A stretch of DNA of 64,000 bases from a virus, in the IMG/VR virus record IMGVR_UViG_3300041411_000074, positions 1 to 64,000 of that record; one strand, 5' to 3'. Below, in pieces: positions 47,044 to 55,930 of the stretch. The first letter of the stretch is position 1; every line of letters starts with the position of its first letter. A program made the translations under genes and the position numbers. Under the pieces are notes generated by a model. It worked only from the letters and a program-made list of their open reading frames with translations, did no database searches and was not told where the DNA came from.

Positions 47044-47238
47044 TTATTCGCTCCACTGAATCACAATCTCATCAGTCTTGTAGTCATGAAACTCAAAGTA
47101 TGTCAACCCATCTTTAGGCTTAGGGTCTAACACACTGCCGTTACAAGGAAATCCTTTCTCTTTCAGGAGATGCATGATTGAATAGTTAGGTGGCTGGTTT
47201 AGGATATCATTCATTCCTATACGGATTTCTTTAATCAT
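47044..47238 (-). CDS. hypothetical protein
   Basis: 64 aa from the ATG after AGAG; coupled by ATGA to the gene before it. Contains GFPCNGSVLDPKPKDGLTYF. Unknown. Confidence 0.55.
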   Translation of the reverse strand: MIKEIRIGMNDILNQPPNYSIMHLLKEKGFPCNGSVLDPKPKDGLTYFEFHDYKTDEIVIQWSE

Positions 47239-47438
47239 CGTTTCATACTCTCTTTTGTAGGAAACTCCCAACCATTATCTTCACAAGTCTTCTTCCAAGC
47301 CTTGTCTTTGAAGCTCTCATCTTGCAGACGTTCATAAATGTATAGTGGTAGGTGAATCCAACCATCGTAGGACATGGATTCAAAAAGATCCTTCAAATCA
47401 CCCTTGTTGAAAGCGTATACTGTGTTCTTGTCTTCCAT
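47235..47438 (-). CDS. hypothetical protein
   Basis: 67 aa from the ATG with GAGGAG 6 nt upstream, clearly better than ATGs at 47465 or 47486. Trp/Asp-rich (SYDGWIHLPLYIYERLQDES). Unknown. Confidence 0.6.
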   Translation of the reverse strand: MEDKNTVYAFNKGDLKDLFESMSYDGWIHLPLYIYERLQDESFKDKAWKKTCEDNGWEFPTKESMKR

Positions 47439-47554
47439 ATCAATCTCCTCAATTTGTACAGCCATAATCTCACATTTACCCCTCAAATAGCAAGGAAAAG
47501 AACATGGTATTATTTCAAGTGGTTAGTGGTTAAGTTGAAGGATATTCATGTTGT

Positions 47555-47839
47555 TTAATCCTCAATCCCATCATCAAAATGTCTACGAATCAAATACTGT
47601 CTCCACTCTTCACTCACTTCATAATCTTTCTTTGTGTGGTTGTCAAAGAATCCAATAGCCCAACCACTGCTACTGATGATACCACCTTCTCGGATAGGCT
47701 TCCCCCAAGATTCCTCAACATTCAATACTTCACCTTGAACATATGTGGATGCAAGATAGCGTGATTTACTGAGGACAACTGAAGAGTATTTCTTTCCTGA
47801 ATGTAAGTGTGTGACGTACCAAGCTTTAAGATTGTTCAT
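47555..47839 (-). CDS. hypothetical protein
   Basis: 94 aa, beta-rich N-terminus (LKAWYVTHLHSGKKYSSVVL), basic Arg/Tyr helix, acidic end. ATGA overlap with the gene before it. Unknown. Confidence 0.65.
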   Translation of the reverse strand: MNNLKAWYVTHLHSGKKYSSVVLSKSRYLASTYVQGEVLNVEESWGKPIREGGIISSSGWAIGFFDNHTKKDYEVSEEWRQYLIRRHFDDGIED

Positions 47840-48057
47840 TGCAAAACTCCGCTAATCACATCTTCATACTGCTGAATATAATCCCTCATACCCCTTTCAA
47901 ACTGATACGAGGGTTCCAGATTACCACAGTATTCAATAGAACCACCTTCAGGATAGATGAACTTAAGCCGTCCAGCATAACTGTTCTCTACAAAAGCTTT
48001 CTCTTTGTAATGTTCCTCAGCTTGCAAGAAACCCTTCCACCACATTGATTTCTGCAT
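47836..48057 (-). CDS. hypothetical protein
   Basis: 73 aa from the ATG after GGGAGAAGAG: KSMWWKGFLQAEEHYKEKAF, a common layout of small phage proteins (WxxGxxxAE). Unknown. Confidence 0.6.
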   Translation of the reverse strand: MQKSMWWKGFLQAEEHYKEKAFVENSYAGRLKFIYPEGGSIEYCGNLEPSYQFERGMRDYIQQYEDVISGVLQ

Positions 48058-48248
48058 CACTCTTCTCCCTTCCAAACCACTTCATAAACAGGACACACAT
48101 CAGACAGCTTCCTGACATACGTATCATAATCCATAAAATTCCCTACAAGGAAGAACACCCCCTGACTATTCATGACAAGCATCTCCTTCTCTTTGAGCTT
48201 AAGCTTCTGTCCCGTGGATGTGTCGATTATTTTGAATTTCTTTTTCAT
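48057..48248 (-). CDS. hypothetical protein
   Basis: 63 aa, basic N-terminus (MKKKFKIIDTSTGQKLKLKE). TAGGAGAA ahead of the ATG. Unknown. Confidence 0.6.
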   Translation of the reverse strand: MKKKFKIIDTSTGQKLKLKEKEMLVMNSQGVFFLVGNFMDYDTYVRKLSDVCPVYEVVWKGEE

Positions 48249-48251
48249 TTG

Positions 48252-48431
48252 TTATTCTCCTAGCACTTTCGTGGTATAATTAATAAACTCATCTGACTCA
48301 GCAAGCTTTTTCTCATACAGCTCTGCATACTCTTCTGGAAACATCCAGTCAACCAAATTTTCTGCTGTACTCCTAGACATTTTCCAGCAGAGAAGGCTTA
48401 TACAATACCCTCTAAACTCTTCATAATTCAT
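48252..48431 (-). CDS. hypothetical protein
   Basis: 59 aa, helical, acidic (ELYEKKLAESDEFINYTTK), two Cys. ATGA overlap with the first gene of the unit. Unknown. Confidence 0.55.
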   Translation of the reverse strand: MNYEEFRGYCISLLCWKMSRSTAENLVDWMFPEEYAELYEKKLAESDEFINYTTKVLGE

Positions 48432-48622
48432 TTGGCATCAGCCTCGTAAGCATCATAGACGTGTACAAGCATACCGTTCTCAACAAGTTTATAGAAATTC
48501 ATGTTATGCTGAGTGGCTTCGTGTACAGAACCTTTGTTGGTTTCCATAAAGGAACGAGCATCAGAGTCAGTCCAGTGTTTGCCATGCAGTTGAAAGTGGT
48601 TACTTCTGAATTTAATGTTCAT
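48428..48622 (-). CDS. hypothetical protein
   Basis: 64 aa, first gene of leftward block II, behind a consensus promoter, with AAGGAGAC upstream. HWTDSDARSFMETNKGSVHE. Unknown. Confidence 0.65.
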   Translation of the reverse strand: MNIKFRSNHFQLHGKHWTDSDARSFMETNKGSVHEATQHNMNFYKLVENGMLVHVYDAYEADAK

Positions 48623-48648
48623 GGTGTGTCTCCTTGATTGATGTGCCT

Positions 48649-48677
48649 AGGATAACCTCATCACCAACCCCTGTCAA
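48649..48677 (-). promoter_or_regulatory. sigma70-like promoter (start of leftward block II)
   Basis: -35 TTGACA (48672-48677), 17-bp spacer, -10 TATCCT (48649-48654). It faces away from the iteron array. Confidence 0.7.
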
Positions 48678-48712
48678 CCCCATTTCGAAAAATCTTCTGA
48701 CAGAGTGTAGAT

Positions 48713-48803
48713 AAATCTACCAAACAAATTTGCTAGACAAATCTACTGAATGAATTTACCAAATGAATTTGCCCAAGGGGTTTCCCTAAATAGATCGCCT
48801 AGA
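48713..48803. repeat. 13-bp tandem iterons in the divergent control region
   Basis: Five clear units in exact 13-bp phase at 48713, 48726, 48739, 48752 and 48765, consensus RAATYTRCYNRAN, plus two weaker ones (48778, 48791). They lie between the leftward promoter (48649) and the rightward promoter (48825). Iterons of this type bind replication initiators or repressors. A 327-codon frame runs through them only by chance extension; its real start is 48891. Confidence 0.7.
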
Positions 48804-48824
48804 ATAATATTTTTAAATCATTTC

Positions 48825-48853
48825 TTGACAGGTGGAGGGATGTGGTGGAGAAT
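48825..48853 (+). promoter_or_regulatory. sigma70-like promoter (replication block)
   Basis: -35 TTGACA (48825-48830), 17-bp spacer, -10 GAGAAT (48848-48853). The first gene's ATG is 38 bp on. Confidence 0.65.
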
Positions 48854-48890
48854 TGGTGTATCTGAAAAGCAACGTAGAGAGGAAAATATA

Positions 48891-49733
48891 ATGGAAATTA
48901 AAGCTTACGCCTGTAAACACTGTGAATCAATCTACAAGACAGCGCAGAAAGCATCTGCCTGTGAAAAGAAATGTGTAGCCCGTATTGCAGAGGAGAAGAC
49001 TGAGGAGGAACGTCAGGCAAACCTTCAAACTCTTGTGAATTACGTTCGTCTGAACGCAGAGTCTATAGAAGATATCTGCCGAATGTCTGAGGAAGTAAGC
49101 CTCAAGTTGTTCCCCAAATCCTCTATCAAGAAGATGAAGCTTCGTGTTTCTTACGCACCACATGCTAGTAACTCTCATTCTGCACCTCTCGGTGAATTTG
49201 AGAATTGGGGACGCAAGGAAGGTAAACCTACGGGATACCCAGCACTTAGAGGTTCAATTACTGTAGTGTACAACAAGGAACCTAAAGGTTTTTCTTCAAG
49301 TACCTTCAATTCTCGTGATGGTATTTGTGGTATTCACACAGGGGATGGTGGCTATCGGTCAGGGGATGGTGGCTATACTGTGGGTTATGACGTAACCCTC
49401 TGGTTGTCTGATTTTCCTAAGATCAAAGCTGCAATTGAGGCTAAACAAAAAGAGATTGATAGTTATGAAATTTTTCGTTCCAAACTTTCTGGCGAATACA
49501 TCGACCAAGTGAGCGCAGATGCTGAGATTAATGCTGCCAAGTCCAATATCGAAGACTTTGAAGATGAAATCCGAAAACTACGTGAGCTGATCGCTTGTGA
49601 GCAAGGTATTATCAAGGACAAAAAAGAAAACTACTCAACCCCTAAACAAGAAATTCTTGACAAAGAGTATGAGAAGACTTCTAATGATTTTGGTCTGAGT
49701 CGTGGTCAGCAATCATTGACAAGCATCTGGTAA
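48891..49733 (+). CDS. zinc-knuckle, coiled-coil hypothetical protein
   Basis: 280 aa from the ATG after AGAGAGGAA. The N-terminus CKHCESIYKTAQKASAC with a further Cys forms a zinc knuckle. Next is a helical part, a beta part with a duplicated GDGGY unit (17-bp repeats at 49339 and 49360), and a C-terminal coiled coil (KSNIEDFEDEIRKLRELIAC). First gene of the replication block; might act on the iterons, but that is only positional. Confidence 0.65.
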   Translation: MEIKAYACKHCESIYKTAQKASACEKKCVARIAEEKTEEERQANLQTLVNYVRLNAESIEDICRMSEEVSLKLFPKSSIKKMKLRVSYAPHASNSHSAPLGEFENWGRKEGKPTGYPALRGSITVVYNKEPKGFSSSTFNSRDGICGIHTGDGGYRSGDGGYTVGYDVTLWLSDFPKIKAAIEAKQKEIDSYEIFRSKLSGEYIDQVSADAEINAAKSNIEDFEDEIRKLRELIACEQGIIKDKKENYSTPKQEILDKEYEKTSNDFGLSRGQQSLTSIW

Positions 49734-49884
49734 AACCTCTTGACCCCTCACAAACAATGTGACAAGATACTGTGACTGAAGCGCTTACGAGTAAGCTAAT
49801 GTAAGCAAATAAATTTGACTAATTATTAATGTAATGCTATGCAGCGAAAGCTATTCGAAGAGTGGCGGCTGTGGGAGAGATGGG

Positions 49885-50103
49885 ATGATTTCAGGATATG
49901 TGTTAGCAAGGCAAACTGCTGTAGAAATGCCTAATGGTGCTCGTAGTGAGCTAGGTTATACACTTTTGGATGGTGTTGGCGTATTTCACTCTATTGAAGA
50001 GGTGTACGAAGTGATCAAGGACTTGAACTTACCTCTTGGCTGGGTAGCTATGTCGGTGGACCAACTTCTTCCGGGTTATATGCTTCCAAAGGAGAATAAA
50101 TAA
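49885..50103 (+). CDS. hypothetical protein
   Basis: 72 aa from the ATG after GGGAGAG. Upstream (49748-49762) is the palindrome TCACA/TGTGA. Middle helix FHSIEEVYEVIKDLN. Unknown. Confidence 0.55.
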   Translation: MISGYVLARQTAVEMPNGARSELGYTLLDGVGVFHSIEEVYEVIKDLNLPLGWVAMSVDQLLPGYMLPKENK

Positions 50104-50276
50104 TGAGAGTATGTCAGTCAATTCAAGAGCTTCTTGATGAAGAGCTAAGCCAAATGTGGGAAGGTTTGGACTATGAAGGTCTGAATGTGGAAGCTACGAA
50201 AGAGTGGTTTGCAGGGACAGATATTTTTATTCAGATTCTTGATAAACTTAAAGAAGAAAATAAGCACCTATCATGA
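50103..50276 (+). CDS. acidic helical protein
   Basis: 57 aa, TAATG coupled, acidic and helical (SIQELLDEELSQMWEGLDYE). A 14-codon frame follows at 50273; not annotated. Unknown. Confidence 0.55.
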   Translation: MRVCQSIQELLDEELSQMWEGLDYEGLNVEATKEWFAGTDIFIQILDKLKEENKHLS

Positions 50277-50342
50277 TTGATGAACATATGCAGCAATTAA
50301 TTGAGATGGAAAAATAAATTGAATGGGTGGGAGGAATAAGTG

Positions 50343-50573
50343 ATGAATTGCAAATGGAGACATGTTGACCTAGGCTGGCGGTGTGGTACAATCTACGAAA
50401 TGTGTGATGAAGCTGTTCAGGTTGCGAAATTGTTGAACACACAAGTATCATTTACTTTCAACGGTGTTCGTGTTAATGTCAGCAACCAAAGTGATGTTGA
50501 AGGTGTTTCTTTTCAAGCAATGGAAGCTGTAAAGAATAAAACTGATGCAGTCTTTGGGAAGGGGTGTCACTAA
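50343..50573 (+). CDS. hypothetical protein
   Basis: 76 aa (GTG at 50340 possible) after GGGAGGAA. Several Cys; VSFTFNGVRVNVSNQSD strand pair. Unknown. Confidence 0.6.
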   Translation: MNCKWRHVDLGWRCGTIYEMCDEAVQVAKLLNTQVSFTFNGVRVNVSNQSDVEGVSFQAMEAVKNKTDAVFGKGCH

Positions 50574-50812
50574 TGGCTATGATTAATATCACTAAAGATT
50601 ATCGCAAGTATTCTAGTGAAGAACTTCGGTCACTTGCATATTCAGGCTTGCTTGAGTGTAACGGGTATGATCTTGACTCGTTCCTTGAATACATCTTTCA
50701 GGACATGCACAGCGAACAAGACTTGAAAGAAGCCTTAGAGGAAGGTAAGAAGGAAGCACTTGACAGTGAAATTAGTATTTGTTCAGAATGTGAAGAAGAG
50801 ATTTATGGCTGA
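50573..50812 (+). CDS. hypothetical protein with Cys pair
   Basis: 79 aa, TAATG coupled. Helical and acidic, ending ICSECEEEIYG, a CxxC knuckle. Immediately upstream of the helicase gene. Unknown. Confidence 0.6.
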   Translation: MAMINITKDYRKYSSEELRSLAYSGLLECNGYDLDSFLEYIFQDMHSEQDLKEALEEGKKEALDSEISICSECEEEIYG

Positions 50813-50878
50813 ACATCCTTGCTATTCTTGAAGCAATTTGATTAATATTCTTTGCAGGGTGTTGGAGGGGAGAAGAGC

Positions 50879-52636
50879 GTGAGTAACAAATACGGCATTG
50901 ATACATCCCATGAACACAAGACAGGATGTCCAAGGTGTATTCGAAAAGGTGAGGACAGGTCCAAGAATAATTTGCACGTCTATGGAGAAGGTAAGGGAGC
51001 TTTCTGTTGGGCGTGTGAGTTTACTATTCCAAGTGATGAGTGGCTTGCCGAACATGGCGAAATTAAAGATGAAGAAGAGGAGTTTGATTACATGGGTTCT
51101 GAGTTTAACCAAGAGATTCACAATAAATTGAAAGAAAACACGTCAGTAGACCCTAAAGGTTGGAGGGGTCTACGCCGTGATACTTGTGCCTACTTTGGTG
51201 TTCGTCACTCCTTCAACACTGAAACAGGTGAGATTGAAAAACAATATTATCCAACTACCCAGAACTACGAGTTGTCGGGTTATAAGGTTAGGCATGAACC
51301 AAAGGATTTTGGGGCAATTGGCATCACTGGTAAACAATGTGAATTATTTGGACAATTCCGGTTTCAGGATGGCAAGGGCAAATATATTCTGTTGGTAGCT
51401 GGCGAAATCGACGCCTTGAGTGCCTACCAGCTCCTTGGTGATTATCAGAAATCCAAAGGCTTTGAACCTATTCCTGTAGTTTCTAGTACTATTGGTGAAG
51501 GAGGAAGTGCCAAACAGGTGCAACAGCAGTATGCATTTCTGGACCAATGGGAGCGAGTCCATATTTGTTATGACAACGATAAAGCTGGCAAGGAGGCTGC
51601 TGAGAAAGTGGCTAAAGTTTTGCCTAAAGGTAAAGCATTTATTGTCAACCTAAGCTTGAAAGATTGTAATGAGTATCTTGTGGCAGGGAAGAGTAAGGAA
51701 TTTATCAAAGCTTTCTATGATGCCAAGGGCTATACCCCGAACGGTATTGTTGGTAGTGGTGAGCTTTACCAAAAAATCCTTGATGAGGTGGAAGCTGACA
51801 AAATCCCTTTTCCACCATTTATGAAAAAGCTCAATGAAATGACTGCTGGTGGTCTGAGCTTGGGGAAGCTGTGTAACATCGGCGCCGCCACAGGATTAGG
51901 GAAGACAGTTTATGTGGACTCAATTATTTACCATCTTATTTTCAACAGTCCATACCGTGTTGGTGTGGTGAGTATGGAACTTAACAGTGGTCAGTATGGT
52001 CTATCTATGTTGTCTCGACATGTTGGTCGGAAGATTGCCAACATTCAGGATAAGGAAGAGCGTAGTAACTATTTGAAGAGTGATTACGTCCAAGAGAAGC
52101 AAAAGGAGTTGTTCTTTAAAGCGGACGGCTCACACCGTTGGCACTTGGTCGATGATCGGGATGGTTCAATCGAGGATATGAAATCTCTCGTTGAACAGTT
52201 GGTTATTAGCTGCGAGTGTAAGGTAATTGTACTTGATCCATTGCAAGACATTCTGGATGGTATGAGCAACGAAGATCAAGCTTTGTTCCTGAAGTGGCAG
52301 AAAGGTTTGATTAAGAGCCACAACATGAGTTTCATTAACATCAATCATGTCCGAAAAAGTGGCAATTCTTCGCAATCAAACTCTAACGGCGGGATGATTA
52401 CCGAAGAGGATTTTGCTGGCTCAAGTACAATTATGAAATCTGCTGCACTGAATATTCTCCTAGTGAGAGACAAGATGAATGAAGACCCTGTGATCCGCAA
52501 CACTACCCGAGCTTTTCTTAGTAAGAATCGGGATAATGGTATTACAGGCCCAGCAGGTTCATATTACTACAATAATGAAACCCACCAACTTCAAGATTTT
52601 GATGAATGGTTAGAGGAAAATCCACAGGAGTTTTAA
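50879..52636 (+). CDS. T7 gp4-like primase-helicase
   Basis: 585 aa from GTG after GGAGGGGAG. Order: zinc finger (CPRC 17-20, CWAC 43-46), TOPRIM primase core (VAGEIDAL, Glu176/Asp178; YDND 231-234), then a DnaB-family motor with Walker A GAATGLGKT (335-343), Walker B VIVLDPLQDIL (449-459) and NINHVRKSG. The C-terminus is acidic and ends in Phe, as in T7 gp4 where it contacts the polymerase. It unwinds DNA and makes primers at the fork. Its stop directly abuts endonuclease copy 5. Confidence 0.94.
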   Translation: MSNKYGIDTSHEHKTGCPRCIRKGEDRSKNNLHVYGEGKGAFCWACEFTIPSDEWLAEHGEIKDEEEEFDYMGSEFNQEIHNKLKENTSVDPKGWRGLRRDTCAYFGVRHSFNTETGEIEKQYYPTTQNYELSGYKVRHEPKDFGAIGITGKQCELFGQFRFQDGKGKYILLVAGEIDALSAYQLLGDYQKSKGFEPIPVVSSTIGEGGSAKQVQQQYAFLDQWERVHICYDNDKAGKEAAEKVAKVLPKGKAFIVNLSLKDCNEYLVAGKSKEFIKAFYDAKGYTPNGIVGSGELYQKILDEVEADKIPFPPFMKKLNEMTAGGLSLGKLCNIGAATGLGKTVYVDSIIYHLIFNSPYRVGVVSMELNSGQYGLSMLSRHVGRKIANIQDKEERSNYLKSDYVQEKQKELFFKADGSHRWHLVDDRDGSIEDMKSLVEQLVISCECKVIVLDPLQDILDGMSNEDQALFLKWQKGLIKSHNMSFININHVRKSGNSSQSNSNGGMITEEDFAGSSTIMKSAALNILLVRDKMNEDPVIRNTTRAFLSKNRDNGITGPAGSYYYNNETHQLQDFDEWLEENPQEF

Positions 52637-53719
52637 ATGGCAATTAAGTATTTAGAAATTGGCCAAGTATTAGAAAATAAACAAGGTGAGAAGTATGTAA
52701 TTGAAGGTCTTGACCACTGTAAATCAGTTAAGGTTAGATTCCTCTCTAATAATTCTGTAAAATACACTACTGCAAATTATGCTTATCGTGGCATCGTCCG
52801 CATGGAAAGGGTTCTTGTCGGTGAACAATATTTGGATAAGAATGGGGAAACAATTACTGTAGTTGGCAAGACTAAACAAGATGATATTACAATCCAATGG
52901 GATGATGGCGAAACGCGCTCGACAAATGCCTATAGGATTGAGAATAGGCTTGTGATTCGGACCAATGACAATAAGCATGTTAATCCAACCGTAAAAGTTG
53001 GGCAAATATACGTTAATCGCCAAGGTTCAGAAATCAAGGTTCTTGAATACGAAAATTCAACCAAGATTTTAGTGGAGATTGGCGAAAGAAAGTACCAGCA
53101 ATATGTACACGCAGGGAATCTGATATCACTAAATGTACATGACAAGTATGCACCATCTGTTGCAGGTAAAGGTATTTTTGGAGATGCAGAAGTTGATGTC
53201 AAATCTCAAGTCTATACTTCTTGGGCTGGGATGTTAAAACGCTGCTATACTTTTTATGATGATAAACCAAGGGCAAGAATCAACTATGAAGGCTGTGAAG
53301 TCAGGGAAGATTTTCTGTATCTTCCAGATTACATGGCTTGGTATGAGAAACAAATTGTTCAGCCAAAGTGGCATCTTGACAAAGATCTTTTGGTTCCCGG
53401 TAATAAGATCTACAGCCCCGATACGTGTGTGTTTTTACCAAGAGCTTTGAATACGTTCTTAACAGTCAGGGGTAATGAACGCGGACCATATCCAATCGGC
53501 GTTACTTACCATGAACGTCTAGGGAAATATGAGGCTTGCTGTAATCGGGATGGTAAGAGTGTTTATCTTGGGCTTTATTTAAATCCTGAAGATGCCTTTG
53601 AAGCTTACAAGAAAGAGAAGGAATCTTACGCGAAAGATCTTGCAAAGCGTTGGGAAGGGGTGATAGACTCTCGGGCTTGTGAAGCACTGATGAATTATAG
53701 GGTTTTAATTACCGATTAG
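52637..53719 (+). CDS. AP2/HNH-type homing endonuclease (copy 5) with three N-terminal beta repeats
   Basis: 360 aa, starting right after the helicase stop and using the helicase end for its AGGAG. Residues 1-160 hold three repeats of GQxxxNxxGExxxV (starting LEIGQVLENKQGE, LVGEQYLDKNGE, KVGQIYVNRQGS), KOW/SH3-like. Then the nuclease core LDKDLLVPGNKIYSPDTC and AP2-like GVTYHERLGKYEAC with LGLYLNPEDAFEAY. It sits 9 bp before the DNA polymerase gene, between two essential genes, a classic homing site. Confidence 0.83.
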   Translation: MAIKYLEIGQVLENKQGEKYVIEGLDHCKSVKVRFLSNNSVKYTTANYAYRGIVRMERVLVGEQYLDKNGETITVVGKTKQDDITIQWDDGETRSTNAYRIENRLVIRTNDNKHVNPTVKVGQIYVNRQGSEIKVLEYENSTKILVEIGERKYQQYVHAGNLISLNVHDKYAPSVAGKGIFGDAEVDVKSQVYTSWAGMLKRCYTFYDDKPRARINYEGCEVREDFLYLPDYMAWYEKQIVQPKWHLDKDLLVPGNKIYSPDTCVFLPRALNTFLTVRGNERGPYPIGVTYHERLGKYEACCNRDGKSVYLGLYLNPEDAFEAYKKEKESYAKDLAKRWEGVIDSRACEALMNYRVLITD

Positions 53720-53728
53720 GAGTAACAA

Positions 53729-55840
53729 ATGCTAGGCGAAAATGAGATTATTCTGGACATTGAGGCAGATGGATTTATTTTTGAATCCACGAAGGTTTGG
53801 ACTGTATGTGCAACAAACATCCAAAGTGGTGAAAAGATTAAGGTAAATCCCTTTAAAGATGAATCTGCCAAGAGTCAGCTAATCTCATTCATCTTTAAAA
53901 AACCTAATCCAACTATTGGCTTTCACTTCGGTCTGGGCTATGACATGTTCGTTCTTCAGAACTTGTTGGATATTAAGTTCACAGTTGGTAAAGACACAAT
54001 TGAAGGTCAACCTGTTCAGTTTGTCGATACACTTTATTTGAGTATGTTCCTCAATCCTGATCGTATCGGACATAGTGTTGAAGCCTTTGGTGAAGTTCTC
54101 GGATTGCCTAAAATTGATTGGCGAGAAAAAGCAATTGAACTGGGACTAATTGAACGTAACGCACCAAAAGGTGCTGAGTTTATGCAGTGGCATCCAGAAA
54201 TGGACGTGTACTGTGAACGTGACGTTGATGTAAACGTAATGTTGTATCAATATCTTCAAAAGGAATGGCAGGAGGTTTACGGGAAACCTTTCAGCATTAC
54301 TGATGCTTACAAATGTGGACAGAAGTCTTTCTATTTAATGTCTTGTCAGGAACTTACAGGATTTAAGTTTGATGTTGAAGGTGGTATTAAGCTTAAGGAA
54401 CGGATTGGTGTAATGATGGAAGAGATCCGGGCAGAGGTAGAGCCTAAACTTCCTCCTCGTGCATTGAAGAAGTCCGAAGAAAAGTATTACAGTATGCCCG
54501 CTAAGCCATGGAAAAAATCAGGAGACTTCTCGTCGTCTTGGGAAAAGTTTGTAGAAAAGCACAATGGTGTTTTAGATACCAACACAGGTTTGTGGGACTT
54601 CTATGGTGAAAAGTATCCAGTAGTGGCAGGAGCTATGCTGAATATTAAGTTGCCAATGGAGATGGCTAACCAAGATCAGATGAAAGATTGGTTTCTTGAA
54701 CAGGGTTGGAAACCTTCGCTGTGGAATTTCCAACGTGGGCCTGATGGTAAGCCAATGCGAGATCCTAAGACACGCCAACTTATCCAAACAAGTCCTAAGA
54801 TTCAGGAACAGGGTAAGATTTGCCCCAATCTCATGAAGTTGGAAGGTGATATTGTTAAACAAGTTGTGAAGTGGCTGAGCTTGCGTAACCGACAATCTGT
54901 ATTGGAGGGCTGGCTTACAAATGATCGCCTGCAAATGGATGGGCGTATTGGTGCAGGGCGTACAGGTATTGCTGCGACACATCGCCAAAAGCATCGTACT
55001 TGCGTAAACGTCCCGAAGGCTTCTGAGAAGGTTTTGCTTGGCAAAGAGTTCCGTTCTCTGTGGATTTCGGGAGATGGGATGCTTATTGCTGCCGGGGATG
55101 CCGCTGCGTTAGAGGGACGAGTTCAGGGGCACTATTGCTATAAATATGATGATGGAGCAACGGCTGAAGAATTGTTGAAAGGCGATGTGCACAGTAAGAA
55201 TGCGTTTGCTTTCTTTGGACATGAATCTGAAATCCAACAATTTGATTTGCACAGCCCTGACTTTAATAAAGAACATCCTAAATTCAAGCCTTTCCGAGAT
55301 AAGAGTAAAAACGGATATTATGCCTGTATGTATGGCTGTGCTGGCCCTAAATTAGCCAGTACATTAGGCTTGCCAGTTAAGATGGGAAATGATAAACTTG
55401 AGGCATTCTGGGATGCTAATCCAGCCACTAAGGCACTCAAAGAGAACCTAGAAAAGTATTGGACAAGTACAGGACGTGAGAAGTATCTTCCTGCGATTGA
55501 TGGCCGTATGCTTTGCACTCGCAAGAAGTCTGCACTGCTTAATACAATTTTCCAAAGTTGTGGTGGTATTTCAATGGATTATGCGCTATGCTTTATGGAC
55601 GCTTGGCTTGGTGGTTTGAAGTGGAAAGATCGTAAACCTTACTACATCTACAAAGGTCATGTAGTGATGCGTGTTTGCTATCAACACGATGAGGTAGAAT
55701 TTGAGTGTGAGGAAGAAATTGCAGAGGAAATTTCTCGAATGATTGAAAAAGCTATTGAAAAAGCTGGACTCTATTTGAAACTTAAAGTACCATTAGCGGG
55801 CGAAGGCAAGACGGGAAAATCGTGGTGCGAAGTGCATTGA
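53729..55840 (+). CDS. family A DNA polymerase (T7 gp5-like)
   Basis: 703 aa. 3'-5' exonuclease: DIEADG (Asp10, Glu12), IGFHFGLGYDMFVL, YCERDVDVN. Polymerase: motif A in AAGDAAALEGRVQGH (about 455-467), motif B RDKSKNGYYACMYG (about 520-535), motif C YQHDEVEF (about 652). The DAAALEGR motif A differs from the usual DASGLELR, but the carboxylate is kept. It replicates the phage genome with the primase-helicase and SSB encoded nearby. Start has AGGAG 8 nt ahead. Confidence 0.95.
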   Translation: MLGENEIILDIEADGFIFESTKVWTVCATNIQSGEKIKVNPFKDESAKSQLISFIFKKPNPTIGFHFGLGYDMFVLQNLLDIKFTVGKDTIEGQPVQFVDTLYLSMFLNPDRIGHSVEAFGEVLGLPKIDWREKAIELGLIERNAPKGAEFMQWHPEMDVYCERDVDVNVMLYQYLQKEWQEVYGKPFSITDAYKCGQKSFYLMSCQELTGFKFDVEGGIKLKERIGVMMEEIRAEVEPKLPPRALKKSEEKYYSMPAKPWKKSGDFSSSWEKFVEKHNGVLDTNTGLWDFYGEKYPVVAGAMLNIKLPMEMANQDQMKDWFLEQGWKPSLWNFQRGPDGKPMRDPKTRQLIQTSPKIQEQGKICPNLMKLEGDIVKQVVKWLSLRNRQSVLEGWLTNDRLQMDGRIGAGRTGIAATHRQKHRTCVNVPKASEKVLLGKEFRSLWISGDGMLIAAGDAAALEGRVQGHYCYKYDDGATAEELLKGDVHSKNAFAFFGHESEIQQFDLHSPDFNKEHPKFKPFRDKSKNGYYACMYGCAGPKLASTLGLPVKMGNDKLEAFWDANPATKALKENLEKYWTSTGREKYLPAIDGRMLCTRKKSALLNTIFQSCGGISMDYALCFMDAWLGGLKWKDRKPYYIYKGHVVMRVCYQHDEVEFECEEEIAEEISRMIEKAIEKAGLYLKLKVPLAGEGKTGKSWCEVH

Positions 55841-55866
55841 TCTGGAAAAGAAATTGAAAATACCGC

Positions 55867-55895
55867 TGTACAAACCCAATAAATCATGCGAGAAT
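55867..55895 (+). promoter_or_regulatory. possible promoter
   Basis: -35 TGTACA (55867-55872), 17-bp spacer, -10 GAGAAT (55890-55895), 35 bp before the next gene. Confidence 0.4.
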
Positions 55896-55930
55896 AGATA
55901 GTACAAATTAAATTGTAAAGGAGAGAAATA

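Noticed and set aside
48713-48803. CRISPR-like reading of the 13-bp repeats
   Set aside because: Units are contiguous without spacers and too short; no CRISPR array was seen anywhere in the window.
48750-48890. N-terminal extension of the 280-aa protein through the iterons
   Set aside because: The ATG at 48891 has a good ribosome site; the extension runs through repeats and the promoter.
50273-50317. 14-codon frame MIDEHMQQLIEMEK
   Set aside because: Coupled by ATGA but too short to support as a gene without other evidence.
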